Under the pieces are notes generated by a model, which worked only from the letters and a program-made list of their open reading frames with translations, searched no databases and was not told where the DNA came from. DNA of 64,000 bases from a bacterium SCSIO 12696 (GTDB lineage Bacteria > Pseudomonadota > Gammaproteobacteria > Pseudomonadales > Porticoccaceae). The number at the start of each line of letters is the position of its first letter. Position 1 is the stretch's first letter. The DNA lies in contig CP073744.1 of the NCBI GenBank assembly GCA_024397955.1, positions 2,108,001-2,172,000 of the forward strand. The letters are read 5' to 3'. Of the stretch, positions 52,538-62,182 are shown one piece after another. The position numbers and the translations under genes were made by a program.

Positions 52538-55500
52538 TCAATCAAACCGCTCCCGCCAATAAATCACACGATCGTGGCCACGATAAGAGCCAAAGCTGAT
52601 AGTGGCTTCGGGCAGTCCGGTATCGTTGTTAAAGTTGCCATCCTGGTTCCAGTCGGAGCGCAGCCAGGGATAGTTAATCAGGTTGATGTTCACTGGGAAG
52701 TTGCCGGTATTGCCGGCCCCGGGAGGCGAAAATATTAGCCCGAAGGTGCCGCCGGTTGACTGTACATTAGGTGTGGCAAAAAAGAAGGTACCGTTGCTGT
52801 CGGTTCCGGCTCCGCCGATAAAATCAACGCCCTGAGGGCTGGTGCTGACGACGGCATTATTGAATCGAATTTGGTCTACAGCGATAACACTGCAGCTATC
52901 GGTCAGACTTGCAGTAAAGCGGTTGCCGTCCCAGTACTCAGTGCCAAAAGGCACGTTTAGCAGGGTGCTTTCCGGGCCGTGGGTGTCACTGACAAAGGCG
53001 CGGCCAAAACGTAAGTTCAGCGGTGAACCAATATCGCTACTGCCTGAAATATCCGCATCGTTGTCGTTTTCCGCCAGGCTTAGTTGTACTGCGCTGAAGG
53101 GTCCATCGGGCGCTGAGGAGGCCTGCCGATTAATTGCTGCAGCAGGCGTATTTAGTGTGTACACACCGTTAACCCATTCGGTGCTATCAATCACCAGGCG
53201 GTTGCTTAAATTAGCTGCTCCCTGCTGTGCATTGTGGCTAATAGTGGCAACTGGGTAATTGGCTGTCGCAGTAACGCCGTCACTGTCTGCTGCGTAGTTG
53301 CTGGTGGTTGCACCGGAGATGTTACGCGCTTCCAAGTTATAGCTGACGGAGATATTGGGTTGGCCCAGGTAGGTAAAGCTGCCACAGCCGTTGTTGGTGT
53401 TGTCAGACGTTAACGCAAAGTCGGCTGGAAAGAAGCGCCCCACATTTCCGGAGGGTTGTGGGTTGTTGGCAGGGCCTGCTCCCAAGTAACTGTTATCCGC
53501 CACATCTGCCAGCAGAGTGATGGTGCCGACGTTATCCCAGCTTAATCCTGAGACTGTAAAGGTGCCATTGCCGCCGCTGGCAGTTCCGCCCGACAAGTTG
53601 CCAATGTCGCCTCCAACAGGCATCACCAGTGAGCCGATGTTCACAGCAACGCTTTCCGGTAAAGCTTCATTGCCATAGTTAGGGGCAATATCGTTGGTGC
53701 CAGTACGAGCAGTGACGGTAGCGGCAAAGGTGGCTCCAGCGGCGATAAAGCCACTGCCTGATGTGGTGGTGCCGGGATTAGCGCTGACAGTGATGTCGAA
53801 GTGGTGGGGGCGCACCACAAAACTGTTACTGTCACCGGCAATAGGTGTTGCACCAGTGTTGTTGCGGGCCTGCAGTTGCAAACGGCCAACATCGTTGTAA
53901 TTAAAATTGGGAATATCAGCGATGGAATTGCCGTCAAAATTCAGGGTTACCGCTGCACTACTGGCAATGGACTGACCGCCGATGGTGGCTGAAACGCCCG
54001 CGCCTGCAGTGGGGTTTATGTAGCTGGAACTGAATTCAACACTAAGGCTTTGATTGGGATTTAACGGAACGCAACTACCATCTGGGCCAGTATTCACCGC
54101 CCGCAGTCGCAAACTGTTGTCGCTAACCCCAGCCACTTGATTGGGGATGCCTGCAGCAAAGTTGCCGGTACCAAATTCAAAGCCTGACAAGGCTACGGTA
54201 ACCGCTGCATTCTCAAGGCTGTTAATACTGCCGTCGCTGGCGGTGATGGTGATCGACTCGGTTGCCCCAATGAGTTGGCTGTAAAGCAACGTGGCATTAA
54301 CACTGCTTGCCCCAGAGGCAAACGCTACCGATGCCGTGCCGTCGCCATTATCTGTAACCCCAGCGCCCGACCAGGTACCGCGGTTGGTGCCGGTATCCAG
54401 TGTTACGGTTGCCCCCTGGCCATCCACCGGGGTATCACCAATATCGTGAGCCTCTACCGTGACAGTAAATGGCGAGCAGGCAATGGTATTCCCCGGTGCG
54501 GCTACGTTGTAATGGTCAGGGCCTGACGGGCCGCTGAAGTCTGCTTCAAACGCGCGGGAAAAAACAAACACACTGGCCCGCTCGGTGGTGTGCGCTCGTT
54601 CGCTATCGGACGAGGTATCTTCATCCACTGCCAGTCCAACCCGGTTACTTTGTTGGTCGCAGCGACGTACCCAGCCACCGTCCCCACCATCTCGGGTGTT
54701 TTGACTGGCCGTCACCAGTGGGGAGCTGTAAGTCTCCGCAAATGGCACCGAGAAACAACCGTTGTCCCAGCCTCTAATGCTGTCGTTGCTGAGCAGCATT
54801 TCAAAATCTACGGTGTTGTTGTCTGTGGCGGTGAGCTGGCCGTTGGTGCCATTGCTGACAGCAAAATAGGCGATGCGCTCGTTGGTGTTGACGGTTCCCG
54901 TGCGTGTTTCTGCACGATCCAGAGCCCACTGCATACTGTTGCTGTTGAGGTTGCGCATGGCGACGGTCATCCACGGTGACGACACCAGATTTGGCTCAAG
55001 CCCAGGCTCGTTATTATTACTTTGAATTTGGGTGATCACCGCCGGCGCAGAGCTAAAAGAAGAACTAAAGTTTTGGCTGGCAAAGCTATCTCCCGTGCCA
55101 TCATTGCGGCCCACTCGTGCCGACACATCCCGCTGTACCACCTCAAAAGTATCGCCGCTGGTGGTGGTGTGGGTTCCCGGCACAACCGCCACGTAATCCA
55201 CGGTCATTTGTGTGGCGGGTGGGTTGGAGCCGTCCGGCGAAAATCCGGCAATTTCAAAGCCATTAATGCTGGCATTGCGCACTCGCACGTTGGTTGGTTC
55301 ACCGCTGGCGTCGGTGGGCAGAGTGAAGATAACGGGAACATCGTTAAATGCATTGGGAAAGTTAACCTGCGTCCACTGGGTGGTGCTGGATACGGCTGCG
55401 GGAACTGTTACTGAACCGCCTTCAAGTCCACGGCCGTTGCGCTGGCCAAAAAAATTGCTGTCAAACGCCAGCACGCCAGCGGATTCATCGGCACCGTGGG

Positions 55501-56440
55501 AACGGTTGCTACCATCACTTTCGTCTTCGTCCATCACCAGGCCAACGCTGTTAGCACTGATGGCGCAACGCCGTATCCAGCCAAAATCCCCACCGTTGGC
55601 GGTATTTTTACTGGCAACAACTCTGGGAGCATTGGCAAAGCTGGTAACAAAACTATTGGAAAAACAGCCTGCATCATCCACACCTTCAATGTTGGTTGGT
55701 GTCAGCAGTGCCTGTATTTGTGCCCCGCCCAATGTAAAACTGTCACCGGATTCCATGGCGATATAGCCGATGGTCTCGTTGGTGACTGTGCCGGTATTGG
55801 TTTTTGAGCGGTCAAGGGCAATTTGCATATCGTCATCGGTGACGTTGCGAATGGCGACGTCCAACCAGGGCTCACCGAGAATCCCTGCATCCAGCCCAGG
55901 CTGACTGTTGATGGTTTGTACCTGGCCAACCACTGCGGGAGAGTTGTTAAAAGCGGAGCTAGGGAAGGTAACAAATGACCAAGCTTGGCCAACTCGAGAC
56001 CCCACCTGCCCAGCAGTGGTTAATGTGCCTACCACCATTCGTTGGCCGCCGGGAAAAGTGTAAGTGCCTAGTTCAGCAACAAAGTAGTCTACGACAGTGG
56101 CAGTGGTCGCCCCATCGGCGCCTTGCGGTTCTACAATACCCACCTCAAATCCGGTGGTGGTGACATTTCGGATACGGGCGGTGGCAGGGTCCGGATTCTC
56201 AGTGGTGGCGGTTACGATAACAACCGGCGTTGTCGAGTAGGTTTGTTGGAAATTTACCTGTAGCCAGGCAATGGGTGTACTGGGCGGAGCCAACTGGTTA
56301 ATCGTCACCCGATCGACTTTCATATCGATGGCTAAAGCCATCGTGCAGCAGAGGCCCGCGAGTACGGTGAGCAATAACCTGGTGATGCTTTTGGGCGATA
56401 GCTTGGCGAAGGTTTGTTTGTTTACTCTGACTGTCATCAT
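52538..56440 (-). CDS. mshQ: MSHA biogenesis protein MshQ, with tandem lectin-like modules
   Basis: The protein has 1300 residues and is secreted. N-terminal hydrophobic signal (about 22-40, MALA). Two copies of a module of about 300 residues follow (about 45-340 and 350-650): each has W-x-QVNF...PV(V/I), a PW(L/M)xVA(I/M)RN...M(Q)xALDR(S/A)xTxTGTV repeat, and GG(D)xGW(I/V)RRC...VGL(V/A)xDEDxSxxS. Then Ig-like segments (about 655-1000) and the MshQ (DUF6701) C-terminus: LRFGRAFVSDTHGPES, a Cys in LTDSCS, PWLRSDWNQDG and GHDRVIYWRERF. Probably the adhesive or cap part of the pilus. It overlaps mshP by 4 bases. Confidence 0.88.
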   Translation of the reverse strand: MMTVRVNKQTFAKLSPKSITRLLLTVLAGLCCTMALAIDMKVDRVTINQLAPPSTPIAWLQVNFQQTYSTTPVVIVTATTENPDPATARIRNVTTTGFEVGIVEPQGADGATTATVVDYFVAELGTYTFPGGQRMVVGTLTTAGQVGSRVGQAWSFVTFPSSAFNNSPAVVGQVQTINSQPGLDAGILGEPWLDVAIRNVTDDDMQIALDRSKTNTGTVTNETIGYIAMESGDSFTLGGAQIQALLTPTNIEGVDDAGCFSNSFVTSFANAPRVVASKNTANGGDFGWIRRCAISANSVGLVMDEDESDGSNRSHGADESAGVLAFDSNFFGQRNGRGLEGGSVTVPAAVSSTTQWTQVNFPNAFNDVPVIFTLPTDASGEPTNVRVRNASINGFEIAGFSPDGSNPPATQMTVDYVAVVPGTHTTTSGDTFEVVQRDVSARVGRNDGTGDSFASQNFSSSFSSAPAVITQIQSNNNEPGLEPNLVSSPWMTVAMRNLNSNSMQWALDRAETRTGTVNTNERIAYFAVSNGTNGQLTATDNNTVDFEMLLSNDSIRGWDNGCFSVPFAETYSSPLVTASQNTRDGGDGGWVRRCDQQSNRVGLAVDEDTSSDSERAHTTERASVFVFSRAFEADFSGPSGPDHYNVAAPGNTIACSPFTVTVEAHDIGDTPVDGQGATVTLDTGTNRGTWSGAGVTDNGDGTASVAFASGASSVNATLLYSQLIGATESITITASDGSINSLENAAVTVALSGFEFGTGNFAAGIPNQVAGVSDNSLRLRAVNTGPDGSCVPLNPNQSLSVEFSSSYINPTAGAGVSATIGGQSIASSAAVTLNFDGNSIADIPNFNYNDVGRLQLQARNNTGATPIAGDSNSFVVRPHHFDITVSANPGTTTSGSGFIAAGATFAATVTARTGTNDIAPNYGNEALPESVAVNIGSLVMPVGGDIGNLSGGTASGGNGTFTVSGLSWDNVGTITLLADVADNSYLGAGPANNPQPSGNVGRFFPADFALTSDNTNNGCGSFTYLGQPNISVSYNLEARNISGATTSNYAADSDGVTATANYPVATISHNAQQGAANLSNRLVIDSTEWVNGVYTLNTPAAAINRQASSAPDGPFSAVQLSLAENDNDADISGSSDIGSPLNLRFGRAFVSDTHGPESTLLNVPFGTEYWDGNRFTASLTDSCSVIAVDQIRFNNAVVSTSPQGVDFIGGAGTDSNGTFFFATPNVQSTGGTFGLIFSPPGAGNTGNFPVNINLINYPWLRSDWNQDGNFNNDTGLPEATISFGSYRGHDRVIYWRERFD

Positions 56441-56886
56441 TCAAAAAATGCCGATACTTCTACAGTGCGGGTGGCTCTCACCTCGCCGCTGCCGCAGTTG
56501 CCCACGCTGGTAATAGTGTAAAAACTGGCTGTGCCGCTGGTGTTGCGACCACAGCTAACGGCCGCGCTGCAATTGGAAAGCCCTGCAGCGCTGAATGATG
56601 GGGCTAAATTCATGGTGTCGCAGCGATTGTTAATGGCCGCCTGGCTGAGTGGGTTGGCGCTGTCGTAGTACAGATTACTCATGCCCAGCTGGGCACCACT
56701 TTCGGCGCTGTAAAACGCTTGCAGGGTAATGGCCTCCTGTGCCACGGAAATGCCAGTTTGCCCACTGGTGCGCATCAGCGTTGCGGCCATAACCGCCATT
56801 GCTACCAGAATAAATGCCGCCAGCGGCATCAGGTAGCCTTGCTGTCGTCCAATCTCGCATCTCCCGCTTATCGTATTAAGGCACAT
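56437..56886 (-). CDS. mshP: MSHA minor pilin MshP (PilX-like)
   Basis: The protein has 149 residues. Residue 17 onward, GYLMPLAAFILVAMAVMAATL, is a pilin-like hydrophobic segment that lacks the usual FTLIE consensus, as in PilX/MshP proteins. The remainder has Cys residues (NRCDTM, NCSAAVSCG, GNCGSG). ATG 56886 overlaps the end of mshO by 11 bases, and its end overlaps mshQ by 4. Presumed minor pilin needed for assembly. Confidence 0.82.
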   Translation of the reverse strand: MCLNTISGRCEIGRQQGYLMPLAAFILVAMAVMAATLMRTSGQTGISVAQEAITLQAFYSAESGAQLGMSNLYYDSANPLSQAAINNRCDTMNLAPSFSAAGLSNCSAAVSCGRNTSGTASFYTITSVGNCGSGEVRATRTVEVSAFFE

Positions 56887-57655
56887 TGCGAATGGTCACT
56901 TGTTGTTGAAGGTTGACGGTTTCGCCCCCTTCGGTGAAATCCAGGTCAATATCCACGATGGTGCTGCGGGACTCTGTGCCTGCCTGTAAGGCAAAACCGC
57001 CTGCTACCTGTTGTGCCATCAAGTTGCCGGTTCCTGAAGGCGTCCATCCCAACGTGTTGCCCTGCAAAAAGTGCAGCTCATTGCCAACCACACAAAACGC
57101 CTGGGGATCGTCTGCCAGAAAAAAACGTCTCTCAATCGAGTTTCGAATCCAAACTTGATCGGATGACAGTGCAATGCCGCTCTGACTGCTGCCTTGCGTT
57201 AGTGGGCTGGACAGGGAGGCACTGGCCCCGCCGCTGTAAATATCGTTGTCGTTAAGAGCGCCGATGATCGCGTAACGAGCGGTGCCAAAATCCACTTGGT
57301 AAGGGGCGCTGCCAATGGCGCTGCTGGCGGCAGCGCCATTGGCATTGTCGGGTATGGGGTTTTGGTAAAAGCCGCCACTGGCCATAGGCAGGAATTTAAT
57401 GCAGGTGTTGGCAGCAAACAGCTGAATGCTGTTGGGTACTGCGCCGCGCAGTTGCCGGGTCATACGCTCCATGGCCTGGCGACTTTTGTTTACCAGTTTG
57501 GCGCGGCTTTGTACCTGCTGGTAACTCTCGGTGCTGGACACCACAAAGTTGCTGCCGATGGTGGCGATAATGGCCAGTAAGACGATTACGGTGATCAGTT
57601 CGATCAGTGTAAAGCCGGATTGCTGGGCTACGGGAGTGGTGTGGGTGCTCGCCAT
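56876..57655 (-). CDS. mshO: MSHA minor pilin MshO (PulJ/PilW-like)
   Basis: The protein has 259 residues. Prepilin leader with Gly15 followed by FTLIELITVIVLLAIIATIG; the peptidase cleaves after Gly. The C-terminal part is a globular beta-rich pilin head with Cys pairs (ANTCIKFL, QAFCVVG). It is typical of MshO in position and length. It overlaps mshP; the adjoining mshD stop and its start share a base. Confidence 0.87.
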   Translation of the reverse strand: MASTHTTPVAQQSGFTLIELITVIVLLAIIATIGSNFVVSSTESYQQVQSRAKLVNKSRQAMERMTRQLRGAVPNSIQLFAANTCIKFLPMASGGFYQNPIPDNANGAAASSAIGSAPYQVDFGTARYAIIGALNDNDIYSGGASASLSSPLTQGSSQSGIALSSDQVWIRNSIERRFFLADDPQAFCVVGNELHFLQGNTLGWTPSGTGNLMAQQVAGGFALQAGTESRSTIVDIDLDFTEGGETVNLQQQVTIRNVP

Positions 57656-58158
57656 TAAAAATTCACCCGGTAGCTGGATAGAGTAAGGGTATCGCCGGTG
57701 GACGCAGTAACAGTGACGGTAATGCGTTTGGCGTTGCCGTTGGCAATACCCAGCTCGGTGCCGGCCAAGTTCACAGTGACGGCGCTGTTGTAGCCGGAAA
57801 CAGTAGTGCTGTAATTGTGGAAGTCGTCCACGTCGTCCAGGCTTGCGGCGTTGGTCAGGTTCTCGCCAGTGTCCAGACCAAAACTGCAGGGTTGGGCGCC
57901 GGTTTCGGCACTGCCGCAGGCGGGCACGCCGCCGGTGGGCGTGTTTTCGTCGTATTTGCGTGCGGCGACTTCGTCTAATTGAGACTGTGCAATTTCCAGC
58001 ATTTTGACTCGCACCAGCGGGTCTACGCTGTTGATCAGAGATTGGTTATACACCGCGATCAGCGCCCCCAGCCCGATGGAGATAACCACCAGAAACACCA
58101 CCATTTCCACTAGAGTAAAACCGGTTTCGGAGTTGAACGTTGAGCATCTAATGTGCAT
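57655..58158 (-). CDS. mshD: MSHA minor pilin MshD (PilV-like)
   Basis: The protein has 167 residues. Leader ending Gly, then FTLVEMVVFLVVISIGLGALIAVY. A pilin head with two Cys (VPACGSAETGAQPCSFG) and the C-terminal TLSSYRVNF. ATG 58158 overlaps mshC by 11 bases; an earlier in-frame start exists but lies inside mshC. The PilV-type start and gene order support MshD. Confidence 0.85.
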   Translation of the reverse strand: MHIRCSTFNSETGFTLVEMVVFLVVISIGLGALIAVYNQSLINSVDPLVRVKMLEIAQSQLDEVAARKYDENTPTGGVPACGSAETGAQPCSFGLDTGENLTNAASLDDVDDFHNYSTTVSGYNSAVTVNLAGTELGIANGNAKRITVTVTASTGDTLTLSSYRVNF

Positions 58159-58564
58159 ACCCAGTGGCCTCCACAGTAATGGTGGCACTGGTTCCTGAAC
58201 CATCGCTCAGGGTGAAGCTGGTGGCGTTGGTGCGCCCTAGTTTATCGAAGACCAGAGTGGCGTTGGGGGTGATGGTAATGCCGCTGGGCAGCGATAGTGG
58301 ATAGTTGGCGGAGTCTAGCGTAACGCCGTCTTCTTCCACAGTAACGCTGTTGCCATTGGCAATAAATTCAATGGTGGCGCTGTTGCCTCGTGCAATAGCT
58401 ACTTGTTGAGCATAAAACAAACCCGCGACAATATTGTCGCGGGCCGTAAGTACATTAAAAGAAGAAGTATTTGCAAAGCGGCTTGCCACAACTGCAGAAA
58501 CCACTCCAAGTATGGCTAGGACAGTAATTAGTTCAACGAGGGAAAAACCACGATCTCGACCCAT
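58148..58564 (-). CDS. mshC: MSHA pseudopilin MshC (GspH-like)
   Basis: The protein has 138 residues. Pilin leader then FSLVELITVLAILGVVSAVVA; ARDNIVAGLFYAQQVAIARGN is the GspH/FimT block. Start ATG 58564 (MGRDRG) is preferred; a TTG 9 bases upstream is possible. No good ribosome site is visible, so translation may depend on the preceding gene. The 26-base gap to the pilin gene suggests co-transcription. Confidence 0.85.
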   Translation of the reverse strand: MGRDRGFSLVELITVLAILGVVSAVVASRFANTSSFNVLTARDNIVAGLFYAQQVAIARGNSATIEFIANGNSVTVEEDGVTLDSANYPLSLPSGITITPNATLVFDKLGRTNATSFTLSDGSGTSATITVEATGYAH

Positions 58565-58590
58565 TTGCCACAAAATACCATCTTTAAAAA

Positions 58591-58992
58591 TTATGGATTG
58601 GTTACATTATGTGCACGGAAAGTAGCAGATCGAGCTGCATCATTTGCATCTGAAACCGTACAGTCAATAGAGTTTCCTTGTGGACCTGGGATTGCAGCGG
58701 CTGTGATTGTGAATTGAGCATCAAGGCCACCATCTAGTAATGCTGCTACGCCAGTACAGTTAGTTACTGCAGTAGGTGCTGTCGCTCCTGCAATACCTGC
58801 ATCAGCAACTAGGTTTGCTGCGTTATTCAGAGAAGATGCCCCGGCTAGTGCAGCAGCTGCCCCTTCAACAGCGGCCTGCCTTGCAGAGTCTTGCAAATTT
58901 ACAAATCTTGGTACAGCAACCGCTGCCAAAATCCCCAAAATAACAATAACGGCGATCAGTTCGATCAGGGTAAAACCCGCTTGACGGTTCAT
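58591..58992 (-). CDS. mshA: Type IV pilin, MshA-like major subunit
   Basis: The protein has 133 residues. The leader is MNRQAG, cleaved before FTLIELIAVIVILGILAAVAV (type IVa pilin, Glu5 of the mature form present). After ARQAAVEGAAAALAGASSLN the head is small with one likely disulfide: Cys in VTNCTGV and IDCTVSD. A GGAG ribosome site 7 bases upstream supports strong translation. Being the only such pilin between mshG and mshC, it is the likely main subunit, though MshB is not excluded. Confidence 0.83.
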   Translation of the reverse strand: MNRQAGFTLIELIAVIVILGILAAVAVPRFVNLQDSARQAAVEGAAAALAGASSLNNAANLVADAGIAGATAPTAVTNCTGVAALLDGGLDAQFTITAAAIPGPQGNSIDCTVSDANDAARSATFRAHNVTNP

Positions 58993-59034
58993 AGTGTGTC
59001 TCCGATTTGGATCTCTGTTTTATAAAATTATTGT

Positions 59035-59069
59035 GATAAAACCCTATGCGGTCTGAGCAGGGTTTTATC
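59035..59069 (-). terminator. Hairpin between mshG and the pilin gene
   Basis: GATAAAACCCT (59035-59045) and AGGGTTTTATC (59059-59069) form an 11-bp perfect stem, loop 13. No T run follows in the minus direction, so it may be a partial terminator or a 5' structure that stabilises the abundant pilin mRNA. It sits about 40 bases upstream of the pilin start. Confidence 0.55.
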
Positions 59070-59188
59070 GATTTTTGCTGTTAAAAGCAAATGTAACTCC
59101 TTGATTTGTGAAGTTGTTTGTTCCGTAAACAACCACTGTTCAAAACTCGGTGGCTCAGGGCTGAGTTTCGCCCCAAAGCCTATATCGG

Positions 59189-60418
59189 CTAGTTTTGCTG
59201 AATACTGAACATATCCCACATGGGCAGGAAGATTCCCAGCGCCAGAATCAGAACAAAGGCCGCCATAATGACGATAATGATGGGTTCTAATCGGTCGCTG
59301 AGGTTTTTCAGGTCGTATTCCACTTCTCGTTCGTAATACTCCGCCACTTCTGCAAGCAGCGTGTCCACCTGGCCACTGGCCTCGCCCACAGAAATCATTT
59401 GCAGCACCAGTGGGGTAAACATGCCGCTGGCCATATGGGTGCGATAGAGGTTGTCACCGCGCTCGATGCTGGAGCGAATATCACGCACTTTGGCGGCCAG
59501 ATACGGGTTGTCCAACGCTCTTGCGGACAGCTCAAGGGCTTTGGGCAGTGGCACCCCAGAGCGCAGCATCATGGCAAAGGTGCGCGCATAACGAGCCAGG
59601 GTGGCGCGGTTAACGATATCGCCCACTACCGGTAGTTTGAGCTTGCGCTGACCCCAGTTAAGGGCTCCCTTTTCGGTGTTCAAATAATGGCGTACCCAGA
59701 AAAAGCCGCCCACGGCAGCCACCAAAAGGTAGGGCCAGAAGGTGACAAAAAAATCGGAAATCCCAATAAGGATTTGGGTAGGTAGGGGTAACTCGGCCCC
59801 AAACTTGTTGAACATATCGGCGAACTTGGGAATCACCATGGTGTTCACCACCGCCATGGCAATGGCGATTGCCAACAGTACAAATGACGGGTAACGCAGG
59901 GCAGTTTTAACACCGCGGGCGGTTTCCTGATCCCGTTCCAGGTATTCACTCAGCTGCAAAAAAGCTTCGTCCACTCGGCCGGAGTCTTCGCCGACTCGTA
60001 CCAGGTTGATAATGAGGTCACTGAACACTTTGGGGTGCTGGCTCATGGCCGCCGATAATTCGGTGCCAGTTTCCAGCCGTTCGACAATATCGTGTAGAGC
60101 ATCTTGCAGCAGGCGATTGTGTACCGTGTCCGCCAGTCCGCGAATGCTGACAATCAGGGGGATGCCCGCTTTGGTGATGGTGTACATCTGGCGGGCGAAC
60201 ATGATCAGGTCTTCGGTGCTGACTTTTTCGTTGCGCAGCCAGGCGGGCAATTTGATTTCTTTGGACGCCAGGTTACTGGCGGCCATATCGATGGCGGTGG
60301 GGGTGATGCCACGACGGCTCAGCTGGCTTGCGATGGCATCGGCACTGGCGCCCTGTAGTTCACCGGTAACGCTGACACCATTGCGGTCTCGGCCTTTGTA
60401 CTTGAACGTACCGCTCAT
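59189..60418 (-). CDS. mshG: MSHA inner-membrane platform protein MshG (GspF/PilC-like)
   Basis: The protein has 409 residues, with two GspF domains. Visible: LIMFARQMYTITKAGIPLIVSI, a first membrane helix (about 175-195), FMWPYLL-like segment near 220-240, the second half with ARYARTFAMMLRSGVPLPKAL and MISVGEASGQVDTLLAEVAEYYE, and a last helix (IIIVIMAAFVLILALGIFLPM). It anchors the motor to the membrane. Start overlaps mshE by 4 bases. Confidence 0.93.
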   Translation of the reverse strand: MSGTFKYKGRDRNGVSVTGELQGASADAIASQLSRRGITPTAIDMAASNLASKEIKLPAWLRNEKVSTEDLIMFARQMYTITKAGIPLIVSIRGLADTVHNRLLQDALHDIVERLETGTELSAAMSQHPKVFSDLIINLVRVGEDSGRVDEAFLQLSEYLERDQETARGVKTALRYPSFVLLAIAIAMAVVNTMVIPKFADMFNKFGAELPLPTQILIGISDFFVTFWPYLLVAAVGGFFWVRHYLNTEKGALNWGQRKLKLPVVGDIVNRATLARYARTFAMMLRSGVPLPKALELSARALDNPYLAAKVRDIRSSIERGDNLYRTHMASGMFTPLVLQMISVGEASGQVDTLLAEVAEYYEREVEYDLKNLSDRLEPIIIVIMAAFVLILALGIFLPMWDMFSIQQN

Positions 60419-62154
60419 TGCTCGTCATCCTCGCCGGTGTCATCCACCTCCGCCGATACTCGCATCACTTCGCTGAGGGTGGTGATGCCTTCGGCGGCGT
60501 AACCCAGAGCACTGACGTTCAGTGGTCGGAATGAACGGTGGTCGTGCACCGCCTGGTTAAAGGCGCGGATGTCGTTTTCCCGCAGGGCATCGGCCATGTC
60601 CCGGTCGATTTCCAGTAATTCGAATACCCCAATACGCCCCCGGTAGCCGGTGTTAAAGCAATGAACACAGCCCCGGCCTTTGCGCAGGTTCAGGTTTTCC
60701 AATTCCCGCTGGCGAGACAGGCTTTTGATCAGCTGCAGCTCGTTGGCATCCGGCTCATAGGGTTCGGCGCAGTGCTCGCATACCTTGCGTACCAGCCGCT
60801 GTGCCAGTACGCCCTTAAGTGCTGCCGATACGAGGTATGGGTCTACCCCCATATCGGTGAGGCGCAGGGCGGAGGTGATGGCGTCGTTGGTGTGCAGGGT
60901 GGACAGTACCAGGTGGCCAGTCATGGCCGCGCGCAGGGCGATTTCGGCGGATTCCCGGTCGCGAATCTCGCCGACTAACAGTACGTCCGGGTCTTGCCGC
61001 AAGGTGGCTTTCAATACCTTGGCAAAGCTGAGGTCGATCTTGTGGTTGATCTGTACCTGGCTGATGCGTGGCAGGCGGTACTCCACCGGGTCTTCCACGG
61101 TGATGATCTTGCGGTCCGGGGTATTGAGTTCGGTCAGGCCGCCGTACAAGGTGGTGGTTTTACCGCTGCCGGTGGGGCCGGTAACCAGCACCAGGCCGTT
61201 GGGGCGATGAAGCAAGTGGCGTACCCGGTCAATCATACGTTGCGGCATGCCGACTTTTTCCAATCCCAGGATGCCCTGGCTGTGGTCCAGCAAACGCATC
61301 ACCACAGATTCGCCCCACTGCACCGGCATAGTGGACAGGCGCACGTCGATGCTGCGACCACTCACCTTGAGGTTAAAGCGGCCATCCTGGGGCAGGCGTT
61401 TTTCGGAGATATCCAGTTCCGACATGAGCTTGAGGCGCACCACCAAGGCGCCGGCGATGCTCTTCTCGTTCATCACCTGCTCGCTGAGTACGCCGTCGAT
61501 ACGCTGGCGAATACGCAGCACGGTTTCGTCTGGTTCGATATGGATATCCGAAGCTTTGGTACGCAAGGCATCCTCGAAGATTTTTTGCAGCATCTTCACC
61601 ACCGGTGCGTCACTGTCGGTGACGTCGGTGGCGATATCCGCCAGGTCGACGGCGGATTCTTCCAACTCTTCGTGCAGCTGTTCGGCCAGGTGGGCGATTT
61701 CTTCTTGCTGGCAGTAGGCCACATCGACAATATCGAGTAGCTGCGACTCTCGCACTACGGCAGGCTCCAGGTGCCTGTTCAACACTTTAGCGAGATCGTC
61801 GAGGCAAAAAATATCCGTGGGGTCGGCCATGCCCAACAACAGGCTGTCGCCGCGATCTTCCAATACCACCACCCGGTGGCGTCGCGCCTGTGCCTCTGGC
61901 AGCAGGTTGACCACCGCGTTTTCGAAGGGGTAGTTGGCCAGGTCGATAAAAGGAATGTTGAGTTGCTGGGAGAGAATGCCCAGCAGTTCGTTTTCCTGCA
62001 CCAAACCCAACTCAATCAGCTGTTTGCCCAGTTTGAGGCCACTGTTTTTTTGTGCCTGCAGGGCATCCATCAGCTGAGGTTCAGTAATCAGCTGTTTTTC
62101 CACCAGCAGGTCGCCGAGGCGCAGACGTTGTGGTTTGGCTGAGGGTTGGGCCAT
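60415..62154 (-). CDS. mshE: MSHA pilus extension ATPase MshE
   Basis: The protein has 579 residues. N-terminal GspE-N regions (about 10-160) of the kind that binds c-di-GMP in MshE homologues, with LGDLLVEKQLITEPQLMDAL. The ATPase core has GPTGSGKTTTLYGG (Walker A), VEDPVEYRLPRISQVQIN, and LRQDPDVLLVGEIRDRESAE. A zinc-binding tetracysteine CEHC...CVHCFNTGYRG follows. C-di-GMP control is known for MshE of Vibrio; whether the key Arg/Gln residues are kept here needs alignment. It is followed by mshG. Confidence 0.93.
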   Translation of the reverse strand: MAQPSAKPQRLRLGDLLVEKQLITEPQLMDALQAQKNSGLKLGKQLIELGLVQENELLGILSQQLNIPFIDLANYPFENAVVNLLPEAQARRHRVVVLEDRGDSLLLGMADPTDIFCLDDLAKVLNRHLEPAVVRESQLLDIVDVAYCQQEEIAHLAEQLHEELEESAVDLADIATDVTDSDAPVVKMLQKIFEDALRTKASDIHIEPDETVLRIRQRIDGVLSEQVMNEKSIAGALVVRLKLMSELDISEKRLPQDGRFNLKVSGRSIDVRLSTMPVQWGESVVMRLLDHSQGILGLEKVGMPQRMIDRVRHLLHRPNGLVLVTGPTGSGKTTTLYGGLTELNTPDRKIITVEDPVEYRLPRISQVQINHKIDLSFAKVLKATLRQDPDVLLVGEIRDRESAEIALRAAMTGHLVLSTLHTNDAITSALRLTDMGVDPYLVSAALKGVLAQRLVRKVCEHCAEPYEPDANELQLIKSLSRQRELENLNLRKGRGCVHCFNTGYRGRIGVFELLEIDRDMADALRENDIRAFNQAVHDHRSFRPLNVSALGYAAEGITTLSEVMRVSAEVDDTGEDDEQ

Positions 62155-62182
62155 GGGTTGTCCTTTTACTGCTCTAAGGTTC

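Noticed and set aside
59028..59219. 63-codon frame at the mshG end, considered as an mshF remnant
   Set aside because: Its start is inside mshG, it has no ribosome site and I cannot see an MshF pattern, so it is not called.
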